A stretch of 64,000 nucleotides of DNA from Rhynchopus sp. YZ270_cl-10. Lineage: Eukaryota; Euglenozoa; Diplonemea; Diplonemida; Diplonemidae. Position 1 is the first letter of the stretch. The number at the start of each line of letters is the position of its first letter. Location of the stretch: contig OZ037907.1 of assembly GCA_964035575.1 (NCBI GenBank), positions 496,001-560,000 on the forward strand, read 5' to 3'. The notes below the pieces were generated by a model. That model ran no database searches and was not told where the DNA came from. It saw only the letters and a program-made list of their open reading frames with translations. This document shows, piece by piece, positions 17,569-29,285 of this stretch. The position numbers and the translations under genes were made by a program.

Positions 17569-20500
17569 CTACTGGTCATCCCCTTCGGGTGCAGTGGTCT
17601 CCTCCGCCCTCTTCTCAGCGTCTTCAGCAGTTTCCGCTCCGGCGACCCACTCGATCTCCTTCTCCTGCTCGAGCTCCTTTTTGTCGGCGACGGAGCCAAC
17701 GACGAGCTCCGCCTCGATGGGGGAGGCGACGTCACCGTCGTGAAGGGCACGGACGAGGATTCTTGCGCCGACCTTGGCGTGGAGCTTGAAGGCCGCCTGG
17801 AAGGAGGGAACGTCTGTGATGACAGAGCCGCCGAAGTTCACCATGACGTCGTTGTCACCGAAGCCAGCGAGGTTGGCAGGTCCACGTCCAGCAACGTTGT
17901 GGATAATGACACGGTCACTGCGTTCAACCTGAATCATCATACCCAGCCAAGGCTTCTTTGCAGGGTCCACATCCTTCTTCATCGCGCGAATCGGAGATCC
18001 AGACATCACGCTGGTGGCAGGCTTGACGACCTTCTTGGCAGTGCGCTTCTTCTTGGCGGTGCGCTTCTTCTTGAGCACCTTCTTGGAGGACTTCTTCTTC
18101 AAGGATTTCTTCGAGCCAGTCTTCTTCTTTGTGGACTTCTTGGATCTCTTCTTGGTCGATTTCTTGGAGGTCTTTTTCTTGAGGGTGGACTTCTTGGAGG
18201 ACTTCTTTTTGGTGGATTTCTTTGAAGACTTCTTCTTGAGGCCAGACTTCTTGGACGACTTCTTCTTTGTGGATTTCTTAGAGGACTTCTTCTTCGTGGA
18301 CTTCTTGGAGGACTTCTTCTTGCGGGAGAGCATGCTGGGCCCGCCGGTGGCCTTCTTTTTGGAGGACTTCTTCTTGGAAAGCTTCTTCTTGGAAGACTTC
18401 TTGGAGGTCTTGACAACGCCTTCCTCGCCTTCGGGGGCCTTCTTGGCGACCTTCTTCTTGGAGGACTTCTTCTGTGAAGGAGAGGGTGGTGTAATATAGA
18501 AACATAAGAAAACTGTATGGTGTATATGGTGCACGTAAGACGTATGGTGCCTCTCATCGTTGCCACTATCATTTATCCCCGCTGCAACTTTGAAAAGATA
18601 AAGATAACTTTCGGTATTTGAGAATGTGAAAATAAGAGAAAAAAAAAAAAGGTTTATAAGATGACCCGGTGTTTAGTCACCTTGATCACATTCGTTATTG
18701 CATAGCAATCAGTTGTATCTGGAATTGCACAAAAAAAAAAAAAGTGGGTGAAAGTGCAAAAACTAACGTACCTTCGAGGACTTCTTCTTGGAGACCTTCT
18801 TCTTGTCGTCACCCTTCTTGCGCATGCCGAAGTAACGCATCACGATGTCAAGCATGACTCCTGCGTTGGCCACGACCTCTTTGTTGTGCGCCACCTTGTT
18901 GAGGGCTGCGGGGTTGATGGTCATCATGTCGTACCCGATGATCATATCCTTGATGCCCGAGGCAGCGGCACGGACAGACTTCTTCTGGTATGTGTCCACG
19001 GTGTCGACCATGATCCACTCTCCCTCCTCGTTCACGTTCTCCCCAGGGAGCACAGATCCGAGCTCCTTGGCACGGCGCTGGGCCTCGGCGATGACGATCT
19101 TCTTGACCTTCTTGACGCCTTCTTCGTAGAGCTTGGAGGGGCCGATCTTCTTGCCGTCGTCGCGTGCGTCGGTGAGGTGGTCGAAGTCGCCGCCGCAGTT
19201 GACGGATTTGCCCTTGAGGAGGAGCATGACCTCGGCAAGCTGGTCCACGGGGACAGCCTCGCGGTTGATGGTGACGACAGTGCGGCTGAGCTGTCTGCGG
19301 ATGTCTGTCTGCTGCTTGAGGAGCTGTGCGGTCGAGGCGTCAGCCGTGTTCGCTTCGTCAAGGATGCCCTCCAGCTCGCGCTCCAGCTGTGCAAGCTCCA
19401 TGTCGATCTGCTCGTCGGTGTAGTCGCCCTGCATAGAGAGCAGCTTCTCAAGGTCTTCGTTCTTCTGGCGCGACAGCTTCAGCTGCTTGGAGAGGGCCTC
19501 GGCGGAGTTGCTCCTCGCGTTGATCAGCAGCATGTCGTAGTATGTGCGCATGAGGGAAAGGTTGTTTGCGTTGGTCAGCATCTCGCTGCGGTTGCCCTTC
19601 AGACGCTTCTCCTCGCCCATCTCAGCCCACTTACGCAGCTTCAGGAAGAATTTGATGCGGACTGCGTGCTCGTTTCTGTCCGTGAGTGCGCCTGCGGTGC
19701 GACGCTTCTGCTCGTTGTCCTTCTCGCGGTCGGCGAAGTCGACGATCTTCTTGTAGAAGATGGACACTGCCTGGCGCTCCATGTTGTTCCTGAGGGTCTG
19801 TGCAACCTTGGGGCGGTTGTGGCGCTCCTTCTGACGGGTGACGAAGCGTGTCCAGCGGGTGTAGTAGACGCCCATGACAGAGGCCTCGCACTTCATGCCG
19901 AGGGCGTTGGAGGCAGCGTGCTTCTGTGCCTGCGCCTTGTTCTGGCGGACGTAGGCAAGCAGGTTGCGCCAGTACGTGATGGAGAGGTTCTTCTGTGTGT
20001 GCTCGAGGAGCAGACGCGACATGTTCATCTTGCGGCGCAGCTCTGCGGCGTCGTGTGTGAACTCCTCCAGCTTGTGGTACGCCACACGCAGGGTCACGAG
20101 CTCGTTGAGGTCCATGAGCTGACGCGACACCTGGCGGCACTTTGCCTCCTCACGGCGCTTCATGATCCACTGGATGACGCGGTTGTAGTACGCAGCCTCG
20201 GTGGCAAGACGGCTCTTGCGGCCCATCTCCACAGCAAGGTTCGCCTTCCTGCGGTTGTCCCTGTCGGTCAGCATCTTGTGGGTGTCCTTGCACTCCTCGA
20301 TCTGGTTGAAGTTCTCAATGAGCTGGGCACGCTTGTCCTCCACGACGTCCTGGAGCTGGTCGCAGCGGGGCTGGTACACGCTGTACTCGTTGTCCTCATC
20401 GGCGTACCACACCTTCACGATACCGTCGCCGTTCAGACTCCACACCTTCAGGGAGCTGAGACGGACGAGCAGACCAAGGTGCTTCACGTATGTGTCTGCG

Positions 20501-21390
20501 TGGTCGCGCATGCGGGTCACGAGGTTGAGGCTCAGTGCGTCGTACACGGAGATGGTTCCGGTGGTGTCACCTGCCCAGATGCGCATGGAGGTGGGGTCCT
20601 TCAGCAGCGTCGTGATGGCACCCTCACGGCGGTCCAGGTACTTCAGCATCTGCCCGGTCTGGGTGTTCCACACCTTGATGGTGCCGTCGCGCGAGGCGGA
20701 GAAGAGGTGCACCTCGCACACCACAAGCGCCGTCACACCGTCGCTGTGGTTGCGTGCAGGCCAGCCCTGCCCGAGACGCTCCTTCTTCGTCTCGAGGTCC
20801 CAGCAGCGGATCGTGAAGTCCTCAGATCCGGAGAAGAGAACATCGTTGCCATCATGCGCGAGGCACAGCACGGAGCACTGATGGCCACTCAGCTGCAGGG
20901 ACGGCTCGAACGTCTTCGACGACCACTTGAAGATCTGCCAATCATCGGATCCGGTGTACACATCGGGCCCGACAGAGACCATGCAGGTGATACGACCAGA
21001 GTGCTGCTTCCTCTCGAAGATGAGCTCAAGCTTCTTCTGGTCGAAGACACGCAGGTATCCATCGCTCAGTCCGACCCACATGAGTGGACCATGCGCGAGG
21101 AGGGAGCTGACGTGGCACTCAGGCTTGCGGGGGATGACGTGGCTGACGTCGGACTCGATGTTGCGGACCGAGATGGTTCCCTCCTGGTCTGCCGTCCAGA
21201 CGTCGACGCTGTTCTTCGCCATATCCGGGCCGAACACTGAGGACACCTCCATAGCACGGATGTAGCCCTCAAACTCGTAGCTCGTCGGCTGTGCCTTGGT
21301 GTACTCCTCGTCGTTCTCGTCGTCAAGCATCATCAGACGCGTCTCATCCGCAAGCCTCGCATGCGTCACATCAGACAAATAGTGGGCCAT
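17569..21390 (-). CDS. WD40 / coiled-coil / Lys-Ser repeat / PDZ protein, two exons
   Basis: Exons 21390-18772 and 18471-17569 join in phase 0 across a 300-nt GT-AG intron (donor GTACGT, acceptor CACAG), giving 1173 aa. Residues about 25-325 hold some seven WD40 blades (for example SGSEDFTIRCWDLE, SASRDGTIKVWNT). Residues about 330-760 are helical and Arg/Lys/Glu-rich, with periodic W/Y-containing helices like those of axonemal proteins. The region around the splice junction is a long run of KKSSKKK-type repeats. Near residues 1080-1150 a PDZ-like fold is seen (PWLGMMIQ, GPANLAGFGDNDVMVNFGG). The domains suggest a scaffold, possibly cytoskeletal or flagellar; no exact family was recognised. 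A CCTAACAG acceptor lies about 45 nt before the ATG. Confidence 0.88.
18658..18683 (+). repeat. Shortened AAGATGA-type hairpin in the WD40-gene intron
   Basis: Outer arms AAGATGA and TCACCTT are kept but the inner stem and loop are reduced. Downstream text (ATTCGTTATTGCATAGCAATCAG) is similar to that after the copy at 61160-61195, so these two share a longer ancestor. Confidence 0.45.
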
Positions 21391-22058
21391 GTTGAGCCCT
21401 TACTGGGTTTGGTTATTGTGTTGCTCTGTTAGGTGATAAATGGCTGTGCTCTAAGACGTATCCTACACATCGAAGGCATCAGAAATGAGGGGAGGAGGAG
21501 GAGGAGGAGAGAAAGGGGAAAAAAAAATGATCCTTGCTTTCACGCGTGAGCCTAAAAGCTATTTACTATTTAGGTTTTCAGAATAAAAAAAGAATTTACC
21601 TGTTTTTATAAAGGGGGAAGGTAAAATATATTTACCTGTTTTTATATACGGGAAAAATAGGGGGCAGGAAAAAAATACCTGCTTTTTTCTGAGGGGAATT
21701 TCAATCTTTGAGTGGCTCTGTAGTGTAAAAGCTGCATTTTTACCCTATTTTTTTTTCGCCTGCGGCGCCATCAATATTATTTTTTTGCTCCGCAAAAAAA
21801 TAGAGTTCCGAATATCTTCGCCTGCATTTTGCAGCCGAAAAATACAACTTTGACCAAAGCTGCAAAAAAGTCGGCGCACGTAGCGCGCCCGGGTTTGGGA
21901 CCTTTTTGCATTTGGAGGGGGCGGTGGCCCAGAATCATAGTTACATTTTTACCCTGTGAAGCAACTCACTGGTGGTAATGGCCAAAAATTGTATCAACCA
22001 TGAACTTGTCGGAAGGAAAATCTGGAAAATAGGTACTATTTAGCCGCATGCGTGGTTG
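21391..22058. other. Spacer with CGCCTGCGGCGCC-type repeat
   Basis: No gene is seen. Positions 21705-21885 match 10785-10905 and the reverse complement of 49655-49830 (blocks TCTGTAGTGTAAAAG, CGCCTGCGGCGCCA, TTTGCTCCGCAAAA and a TTTGCAGC block). Confidence 0.5.
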
Positions 22059-22526
22059 GAGGTTAATCTTTTCTGACTGTACTGTGCCGTTCCATGCACC
22101 GCTACCACGAAGAGGATGCAATGAAGACGGCAACGACACTCGAATCAAGAGTTCTGCTGTTTCTTTTCTTGTTGTGTGGATTCCCCCCAACACTAAAGTG
22201 TTATTGGAAACCAGCAAAGATAGACTCAGGCGGGCTACGAAGTATGAAAACAAAAACAAAAACGACCAGGTCTCGAATGAACACAGACTTCTTTTTTAAC
22301 ATCGGGTAACCAAGGGATGGGGAATGTGAGTATGTCACCCGAGTTGGTGTTTCAACCCGAGTGACTTTAAGTCACGAGTGAAGGCAAGAGGGAGAGTGTT
22401 GCCGCTATGTGCCTCTCATAAGAGCACGTGAACAACGAAGCCCATGAGGGAGACAGCAGAATAGCGTATCTTTTGTGAACTGGATAAAACTATTTCTTCG
22501 CCTTGTGCTAGAAAATGGCGAGGGGA
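22059..22526. repeat. ~470-bp direct duplication, left copy
   Basis: Nearly identical to 23486-23960, running from TTGGAGGTTAATCTTTTCTG to GCTAGAAAATGGCGAGGGGA. Differences are few single bases. The two copies bracket the deleted eIF4A copy in the same orientation. There is no conserved long reading frame, and the ends do not look like those of a known repeat class. Confidence 0.8.
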
Positions 22527-22873
22527 AAAGAACAAGAAAAAAGCTTGTGAGATCAACCACAGCCGACCTTTTCCGGTCAGGAGTAAAAGTACTTGGGGGG
22601 TTCCCCCGAGGGTTTTTAAGGGGTGCACACAGGGACCTGCGTACCTCTCCAAATACCGGTTTGCCATCACCGGGAATATGGCCGTCGAGACGATACAATG
22701 AGCACCGGTGCGTGTTCCACTTGTCCTTGACGTCCTTGCGACACTTAAGGATCAAGATGTGTTCAACCCTCCCGGAGGTGTGGATGTTGCGACTTCGTCA
22801 GCTTAGTGGCAGATGTGGATACGCTGATGATACGAAGCCTGACAACACGTAGTGTGGCCCCTTGCTTAAATTA

Positions 22874-23401
22874 CTACTCCAAGTGGGAGGCGAAGTCCAT
22901 GGGGAGCTCCTCGATGGTAGTGTTGTAGAACTCCTGGAGCTCCTTGAGCAGAGGGACGTCCTTCGTGGTGACAAAGTTGATGGCAACACTCTTACGTCTG
23001 AAACGTCCGGAACGACCGATACGGTCAAGGTAGTCCTCTTTGATGGCGGACAGGTCGTAATTGATCACGAAAGAAATGCGCGGCATGTCGATACCACGGT
23101 GAGGCATATCTGTCGAGATCAGCACACGTGACGATCCAGAGCGGAAAGCCTTCATCACATCTTCACTCTCTATCCTCTGCATGTCCGCGTGCATGCACGA
23201 CACGGTGAACTCCTTGTCGTTCATCTTCTCGGACAGCCACTCGACCTTCCGGCGGGTGTTGCAGAAGATCACAGACTGAGGAATCGATACGTAGTCGTAC
23301 ACATCCATGAGGGTCTCGAACTTGTACTCCTCCTTAACAGGCACGTAGAACTGCTTGATTCCCTCAAGGGTCAGGGCCTCCTCGTGCTTTGCCTCAGACA
23401 T
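22874..23401 (-). pseudogene. Truncated eIF4A copy: helicase C-terminal domain only
   Basis: ATG at 23401 opens a 175-codon frame whose first seven codons equal those of the eIF4A gene at 27791. It then jumps directly to the codon matching [13 protein letters not shown] in the last exon, so the Q motif, Walker A, DEAD box and all introns are gone. About 28 residues differ from the parent, while no stop or frame shift has appeared. The parental [13 protein letters not shown] is [13 protein letters not shown] here, losing the His and the second Gly of motif VI; ARGID is HRGID. About 80 bp of the parental upstream region, including a CTCCAG acceptor, is kept. An ATP-dependent helicase is impossible; a small dominant-acting fragment or a decaying copy are the options. 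Confidence 0.7.
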
Positions 23402-23485
23402 AATTACTTTTTGATAACTTGGTTGGCTCTGGTGTGAAATGGTTGTGAATGCTGGAGTTGGGGAGACAAGGTGAACAAAAAATTG

Positions 23486-23960
23486 GGAGTTGGAGGTTAA
23501 TCTTTTCTGACTGTACTGTGCCGTTCCATGCACCGCTACCACGAAGAGGATGCAATGAAGACGGCAACGACACTCGAATCAAGAGTTCTGCTGTTTCTTT
23601 TCTTGTTGTGTGGATTCCCCCCAACACTAAAGTGTTATTGGAAACCAGCAAAGATAGACTCAGGCGGGCTACGAAGTATGAAAACAAAAACATAAACGAC
23701 CAGGTCTCGAATGAACACAGACTTCTTTTTTAACATCGGGTAACCAAGGGATGGGGAATGTGAATATGTCACCCGAGTTGGTGTTTCAACCCGAGTGACT
23801 TTACTTCACGAGTGAAGGCAAGAGGGAGAGTGTTGCCGCTCTGTGCCTCTCATAAGAGCACGTGAACAACGAAGCCCATGAGGGGGACAGCAGAATAGCG
23901 TATCTTTTGTAAACTGCATAAAAACAATTCTGCGCCTTGTGCTAGAAAATGGCGAGGGGA
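23486..23960. repeat. ~470-bp direct duplication, right copy
   Basis: Partner of 22059-22526. Its left edge abuts the copied eIF4A upstream region exactly, at AAAAAATTGGGAGTTGG, which marks a rearrangement junction. Confidence 0.8.
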
Positions 23961-25218
23961 AATTCTTTAAAACATTCCTGAAACTTGCTGCCAGAAGACA
24001 GTGGTATCCCGTGAAGGGAATTTGTGACCTTTTTTTTCCTTGAGTGGGAATGGTTATGTTAACTTGCGTGTTGCAGGGTTTCCGCGTAGGCTTTTGGTCC
24101 CCCCGCCCGGGGGGACCAAATTTTGAAAATCGCAAAAAAAAAAAAAAAAAAAAAAGGAGAAAATGCAGCATGAGGCACACTGGGTAGTACGGTGCGACGC
24201 ACGGTTTCATATGCACCTGTGACCCCATCGTGAGCAGCAATCGGTTCGATTAGTCCAAAGAAGACAGAAAAAGGAGGAGAAAAAAAAGGACGTAGCGTAC
24301 CGTGCGCCTGCGGCGCTGAATTGTTTCTTACCAGTGCACACAATCAAATGGAGTCCCAAGGTTTTGCGCGACTCCTCAAATTGTCTGCACCTACCCAACA
24401 AACACCATCACCGTCTCAGCTTCCTTCACGAGCCGTTCAGCCTTCACCACCTTCACAAGCCAAATAAAATAGGGCAAAAGTAGCGTACCGTGCGCCTGCG
24501 GCGCTCTTGCTGTCTTCATTAAAACAAAAGCACGTTGGCAAAACTGCGAATCGTGACAATTTTTTTTCGCCTGCGGCGCCCACCTCCCTCCCCTCTCCTT
24601 CCTGTGGTTGCAGGGAGTCGCGCGCGCGAAGCGCGCGCGACGGCTCGGAGAAAGCGGGGGGACCAAATTTTGAGACCAAAAACCAAGCGGAAGCCCTGTG
24701 TTGTTTAAAATAAATACGAAAGTTTGTGTCCACTTAAGTGCTCGGCGCGGGTTTCCCAAGGAATGTCAAAAAAAAGGTGAATAAAAGGGGGGAAAACAAA
24801 GCTATAAAATAATATCATCAGCAGAACAACACCAAAAAAAAAAACAAAAAGGGGGAAACGGAAGAAAGAAAAAACTTCACAACTTGTTTTCTGAATGTCG
24901 CTCATCCATTATTTTGTTGTCTTTTTTCACAATTTCCTCCTTCTTTGAAACATTCCTGAAACTAGCTGCCAGAAGACCGTGGTCCCCCGTAAAGGGAATT
25001 TGTGCTCTTTTGATTAAAAAAAGTGGTAATGGTTGTCTTAATTTGTGCTGTTTATAATGAATATGGACTCGTCCGGAAACCCCTCTGGTAAGATTCATCC
25101 TTTTGGGTATTTTTGGGTTTTTTTGATGATGCCCCCCACAAAAAGTGCATCTAGGTGATATTCTGATATGAAAATAGGTTTTTTGGGGGGGTCTGAGGCT
25201 ATATTTTCGCTTTTTTAA
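23961..25218. other. Spacer with short tandem-like duplications
   Basis: No gene is seen. Two blocks recur: 23966-24032 resembles 24948-25015 (ACATTCCTGAAACTTGCTGC and following), and 24727-24830 resembles 25741-25840 (CACTTAAGTGCTCGGCGCGG and following). GC palindromes stand at 24617-24641 (CGCGCGCG around AA), and GCGCCTGCGGCGC appears three times near 24303, 24491 and 24571. Confidence 0.5.
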
Positions 25219-25690
25219 TCAGATTTTCAGCCTTTTATTGTCGTTCTTCTGGATCTCTTCTCTCTTTCTCTTAATCCTGCCATGCCGCCTTGACAAGGTT
25301 TCATTGACCTCTGTCAAATCTACTGGATCAATGCCAGGGACTTTTGCTTTGCGGGTCACCTTGGATGTGGAGACTCCATAGTAAATACAGGTTCCCTCCG
25401 TGTCAGAGTACACGCTAGCTGAAATGACACGACCGTTGCTCGGGTAGCAGTACACAGACGAAAAGAGATTGATGGAAAGAAGGGTGCACTGATACGTATG
25501 AGTACGAGGGAATGAGATAACAAAGGCCTCTGTGTGGGGAAGCTCGCGCAGGGCACCGACAATGACCCCTACGGTAAGGATCTCCTGACAACAAGAATCA
25601 TCAGAGAGAGGGTTCGAAACGACACCAAGTGTGCGTCGCACCCATTCTTACCGTGTTTCTCGACAAAAAAGTGAACTTCACTGCTGTCAT
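25219..25690 (-). CDS. Hypothetical two-exon protein, 134 aa
   Basis: Exon 1 is 25690-25652 (13 codons, beginning MTAVKFTFLSRNT). Exon 2 is 25584-25219. The 67-nt intron has a GTAAGA donor and a TTGTCAG acceptor and is phase 0. The protein has a beta-rich centre (FVISFPRTHTYQCTLLSINL) and a basic Lys/Arg tail with a nuclear-localisation look (RRHGRIKRKREE). I do not recognise the family; the size and beta/basic layout would fit a small assembly chaperone or RNP subunit, but nothing shows it. It lies about 300 bp downstream of eIF4A on the same strand. If exon 1 is wrong, the open frame still starts at 25641. Confidence 0.6.
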
Positions 25691-25992
25691 TGCCACGTTT
25701 TTTTCTTCCAAAAAATACGTAAGTATTATGAATCTTTTGTTTCCACTTAAGTGCTCGGCGCGGGTTTCCCAAGGAATGCCAAAAAAGGGGGGAAAAAGGG
25801 AGAAAAAACAAAGCGGTAAAATAACATCATCAGCAACAAACAAAACCTTCCCTCCCACACAGAGTGGAACTCTCTCCACCAACAAAAAGAACAACAACAT
25901 AAAAACAAACGGGTAGTCTTCACTCTCGCTCCCTCTGCTTCCTGCAGGACGATGCGAGTACATGCATTCTTGAGAAACAAAACATTCCGGAT

Positions 25993-27791
25993 TCACTCCA
26001 GGTGGGAGGCGAAGTCCATGGGGAGCTCCTCGATGGTGGTGTTGTAGAACTCCTGGAGCTCCTTGAGCAGAGGGACGTCCTTGGTGTTGACGAAGTTGAT
26101 GGCAACACCCTTACGTCCGTAACGTCCGGAACGACCGATACGGTGAAGGTAGTTCTCTCTGTTGGCGGGAAGGTCGAAGTTGATCACGATGGAAACGTGC
26201 TGCACGTCGATACCACGGGCAAGCAGATCGGTCGAGATCAGCACACGCGACGATCCGGAGCGGAACACCTTCATCACCTTTTCACGCTCTCCCTTCTGCA
26301 TGTCCGCGTGCATGAACGACACGGTGAACTCCTTGTCGTTCATCTTCTCGGACAGCCAGTCGACCTTCCGGCGGGTGTTGCAGAAGATCACAGACTGCGC
26401 AATCGACACGGAGTCGTACAGGTCCATGAGGGTCTCGAGCTTGTACTCCTCCTCAACAGCCACGTAGAACTGCTTGATTCCCTCAAGGGTCAGGGCCTCC
26501 TTCTTCACAAGGATACGGATGGGCTCACGCATGAACTTCTGGGTCAGGTCCAGCACCTCCGGGGGCATGGTGGCGGAGAACAGGCACACCTGCACCTCCT
26601 TGGGGAGGAACTTGAAGATCTCGTAGATCTGCTCGGAGAATCCCTGGGAAAGCATCTCGTCGGCCTCGTCAAGGCAGAGCACCTGTGTGTGTTATGTGTG
26701 TGTGGGTGTTGTTGTCGTCAGCGGGCTCTCTTGCATACCTTAAGGTGGTCGGTCTTCAGGGCTCCACGCTTGATAACGTCGAACACACGTCCGGGGGTTC
26801 CGACAGCCACCAGAACTCCCTTCTGGAGCTTGGCGAGATCGTCAGTCACACGGGTTCCTCCTGTGGTGAGAAAAAACAAGGATGCAAAAGTGTCAGGTCG
26901 CAAAAAAAAACAACAAAACACGAGAATGACGGAAACGACAGTGAGTGAAGAGTGTCAGTGTAATACGAAGAAAGAGTTCTAACCATCGCCTGCGAACAGG
27001 CTCATCAAGACCGTTGCGGATGTATTTACAATATCATCATTACTGCGTGGTGTGAAGCTTTGTGTGGATGGGTGTCTTGCGATCCTATCTGACCCGTACC
27101 TCATGTGGAAGCAAGGGGACACATGGCGCGCTGGAAGCAGTTGAAAGGGAACACACAGGTGAGAGGATCTCAGTTGCCCCCAATGAAGGGGACGTCAATA
27201 CGGTTGTAAGCATCGCAAAGAAGCAGGTCAGACCGTTGCGGTGTATTCAATGTCATCACAGACCCAAACAAGATAAAATAACAGACGCAAAACGAAAACA
27301 CAAAACAAGCAACATACCCACGAAGGTGTGGCAGAACGGTCCGTCACAGAGGTACTCTCCAATGGAGGAGATCACGCTCTCGGTCTGGGTGGCCAGCTCG
27401 CGGGTGGGCGAGAGGACAAGTCCCTGGCAGGCACGGTTGGTCCAGTCCATGCGCTGGAGGAGACCAATCGTGAAGGCTCCGGTCTTGCCGGTTCCGGACT
27501 GGGCCTGGGCGATCAGGTCACCTCCCTTGATGAAAGGGATGATCGCACGCTGCTGGATGGCAGACGGCTTCTCGAATCTGTGGTGGGGGTGAAATGATTA
27601 CAAAAGTGTTGTGTGGCAGGAAAGGAAGCACAGACGTGAAGCAAAGACTCATACCCGTAGGAGTAAATTCCACGGAGAAGGTTGGTGTGCAGGGGCATCT
27701 CGTCGAAGGACGGGACAACCTTGACGTCGTCGGGGAGGGTGTCATCCTGGAAGGAGTCGTGGTCACGGGGCTCGTGCTTTGCCTCAGACAT
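25993..27791 (-). CDS. Translation initiation factor eIF4A (DEAD-box RNA helicase), four exons
   Basis: Exons 27791-27655, 27577-27318, 26860-26739 and 26682-25993 give 402 aa, the usual eIF4A length. Introns are 77, 457 and 56 nt, all GT-AG (donors GTATGA, GTATGT and GTATGC). Visible motifs in order are the Q motif (FEKPSAIQ), [46 protein letters not shown] and [13 protein letters not shown]. The protein ends DFASHLE. It unwinds mRNA 5' leaders as part of eIF4F in the cytoplasm. A pyrimidine-rich stretch ending CTCCAG lies 51 nt before the ATG, a likely trans-splice acceptor. A deleted copy of this gene lies at 22874-23401. Confidence 0.95.
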
Positions 27792-28253
27792 AATTACTTT
27801 TTGATAACTTGGTTGGCTCTGGTGTGAAATGGTAGTGAATACTGGAGTTGGGGAGACAAGGTGAACAAAAAAATGAGGGATGCGTGCTTGCTTTTATCAA
27901 AAATACCCTCGGCATTTATAGGGGCGCCCAACACCATTCAAAGTGTAAATGAAGAGTGGCGTTGGGATTGGGGTTGGGGAGGGGGGAGAGAGTTTTTTCT
28001 CTTTTAAGGTCGATCGGCTGCTTATGTGAATCTCTATTTGTCTGATGTTGTCGCAGATAAAGAACTTTGGTTGGTGCAAAGCAACATTCAGTATCCGGCG
28101 AAATAGAAACTTTACACTCATCACACGACAAAACCAATAGGAGAGGTTGTGGTGAAACGCACACACCTCGACCTGTTTGGCTTCGGCGCAAGAAAAGAGA
28201 AAGCTGTGCAAATAAACACAAAAAAACGACCAGATTTCACCCCACCCCCCTTT
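27792..28253. other. Upstream region of eIF4A and spacer
   Basis: The 80 bp next to the eIF4A start are also found upstream of the truncated copy at 23402-23480. Farther out is a block near 28095-28180 (GAAACTTTACACTCATCACA and following) that recurs near 44370-44440, including GAGGTTGTGGTGAAACGCAC. Confidence 0.5.
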
Positions 28254-29285
28254 CTATTGCACCGAGCTTTCATCGGGAACCGGGTCTGCGTCTGCGTCTG
28301 TGTCCGCACCCTTTCGCTTACTTTCAACAAATTCTGCAAAGCCTGACGGCGCTTTCGCCACCTCCTTTACGTCCTTCAGGCTTACATCCCCGCCTCCTGC
28401 TGAGAGGCTGTCATACATCCCTCTGAGCCACTCCACGACTTCCTGCTCCATGCGCACACCCCCCACCAGCACTGTCCCAGATTTTTCCACTTTTTCTGAT
28501 TTCTCAGCTTGACCACTCTTTACAACCCTCTTCTGCGGGCGTTGTGCATTCCGTAATACTCCGTTTGCCTGCGTTAACTGCACTATGTGTTGTTCATTTT
28601 TCTTGGATTTTTCAAGCAAAACCTTTTTTTCTGCCAACAACGCATACTTATCTGCAGAAAGCTTGAGACTGTCCGCTTTGGCCCGATCGCTATGTTCCTG
28701 GACGGTTGCGTTGAGGGAGCTTAGCTGCGCTATCGCCTCCTTCGCCTCCATCTCTGGGAGAGGTGCCAGAAAGTTTTCTCGCATATGCTCTCGCAATGTG
28801 TAGGCCATTTCGGTGTCACGACGTGATTCTCCCGCAATAGCAGAAAATCTCTCCTGTTGTGCAGATGCTACTCCACGGGCTTGGATTTCTTTGCACAGTT
28901 CTTGCCCTAAATCCCGCAAGGTTGTTCGAAGAAAGGCATGCTCTTCGGACATAGCAGTACCCATGAATGGCATCGGTTCTGATGGAGGAATGTCCTGTTT
29001 GGTGGTGTTGCGCTGTGCTGGGAGAGTGGTGCTGTCGAGGCCAAGGTCAGAGAGGGTTGCTGATCTGCGTATCGTCTTGAATCCGGCGATATGAGCAAGA
29101 ATTGAAGATGTGAGGATCTTTGCATATGACATAAGCGCAGCGAGAATAGAGATTTGTGGCTGGGAGGCCTGGATATCAACGGCGGCGTGGCGGAGGCGGG
29201 CGTATCCTTGGACCATCATTTGAAAGGCGTTTTGCAGCTCGGCAGTCATCTCCTCGCTTGCTTGCAAAATAGTGCCCGAACTCAT
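28254..29285 (-). CDS. Hypothetical coiled-coil protein, 343 aa
   Basis: A single open frame from ATG 29285, twenty bases after a TGTTCAG acceptor. Residues 1-70 are predicted helical. Residues about 115-240 carry long Glu/Lys/Gln helices with heptad leucines (AKADSLKLSADKYALLAEKK, LLEKSKKNEQHIVQL). Residues about 250-270 are Lys/Glu repeats (AEKSEKVEKS). A short conserved-looking segment, VRMEQEVVEWLRGMYDSLS, stands near 280-300. The tail is acidic (ADTDADADPVPDE). No family was recognised; a structural or vesicle-tether type role is possible but not shown. Confidence 0.75.
   Translation of the reverse strand: MSSGTILQASEEMTAELQNAFQMMVQGYARLRHAAVDIQASQPQISILAALMSYAKILTSSILAHIAGFKTIRRSATLSDLGLDSTTLPAQRNTTKQDIPPSEPMPFMGTAMSEEHAFLRTTLRDLGQELCKEIQARGVASAQQERFSAIAGESRRDTEMAYTLREHMRENFLAPLPEMEAKEAIAQLSSLNATVQEHSDRAKADSLKLSADKYALLAEKKVLLEKSKKNEQHIVQLTQANGVLRNAQRPQKRVVKSGQAEKSEKVEKSGTVLVGGVRMEQEVVEWLRGMYDSLSAGGGDVSLKDVKEVAKAPSGFAEFVESKRKGADTDADADPVPDESSVQ

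Noticed and set aside
18748-21240. 830-codon plus-strand open frame
   Set aside because: Exact antisense shadow of the WD40 gene; its Leu/Val/Ala-rich product reflects the codon bias of the real strand. The same holds for 17449-18225 and 26002-26982.
22059-23960. Two ~470-bp direct repeats flanking an insert, as terminal repeats of a retroelement would
   Set aside because: No TG...CA ends, primer site or retroelement genes are present; the insert is a host eIF4A fragment. Treated as a local duplication.
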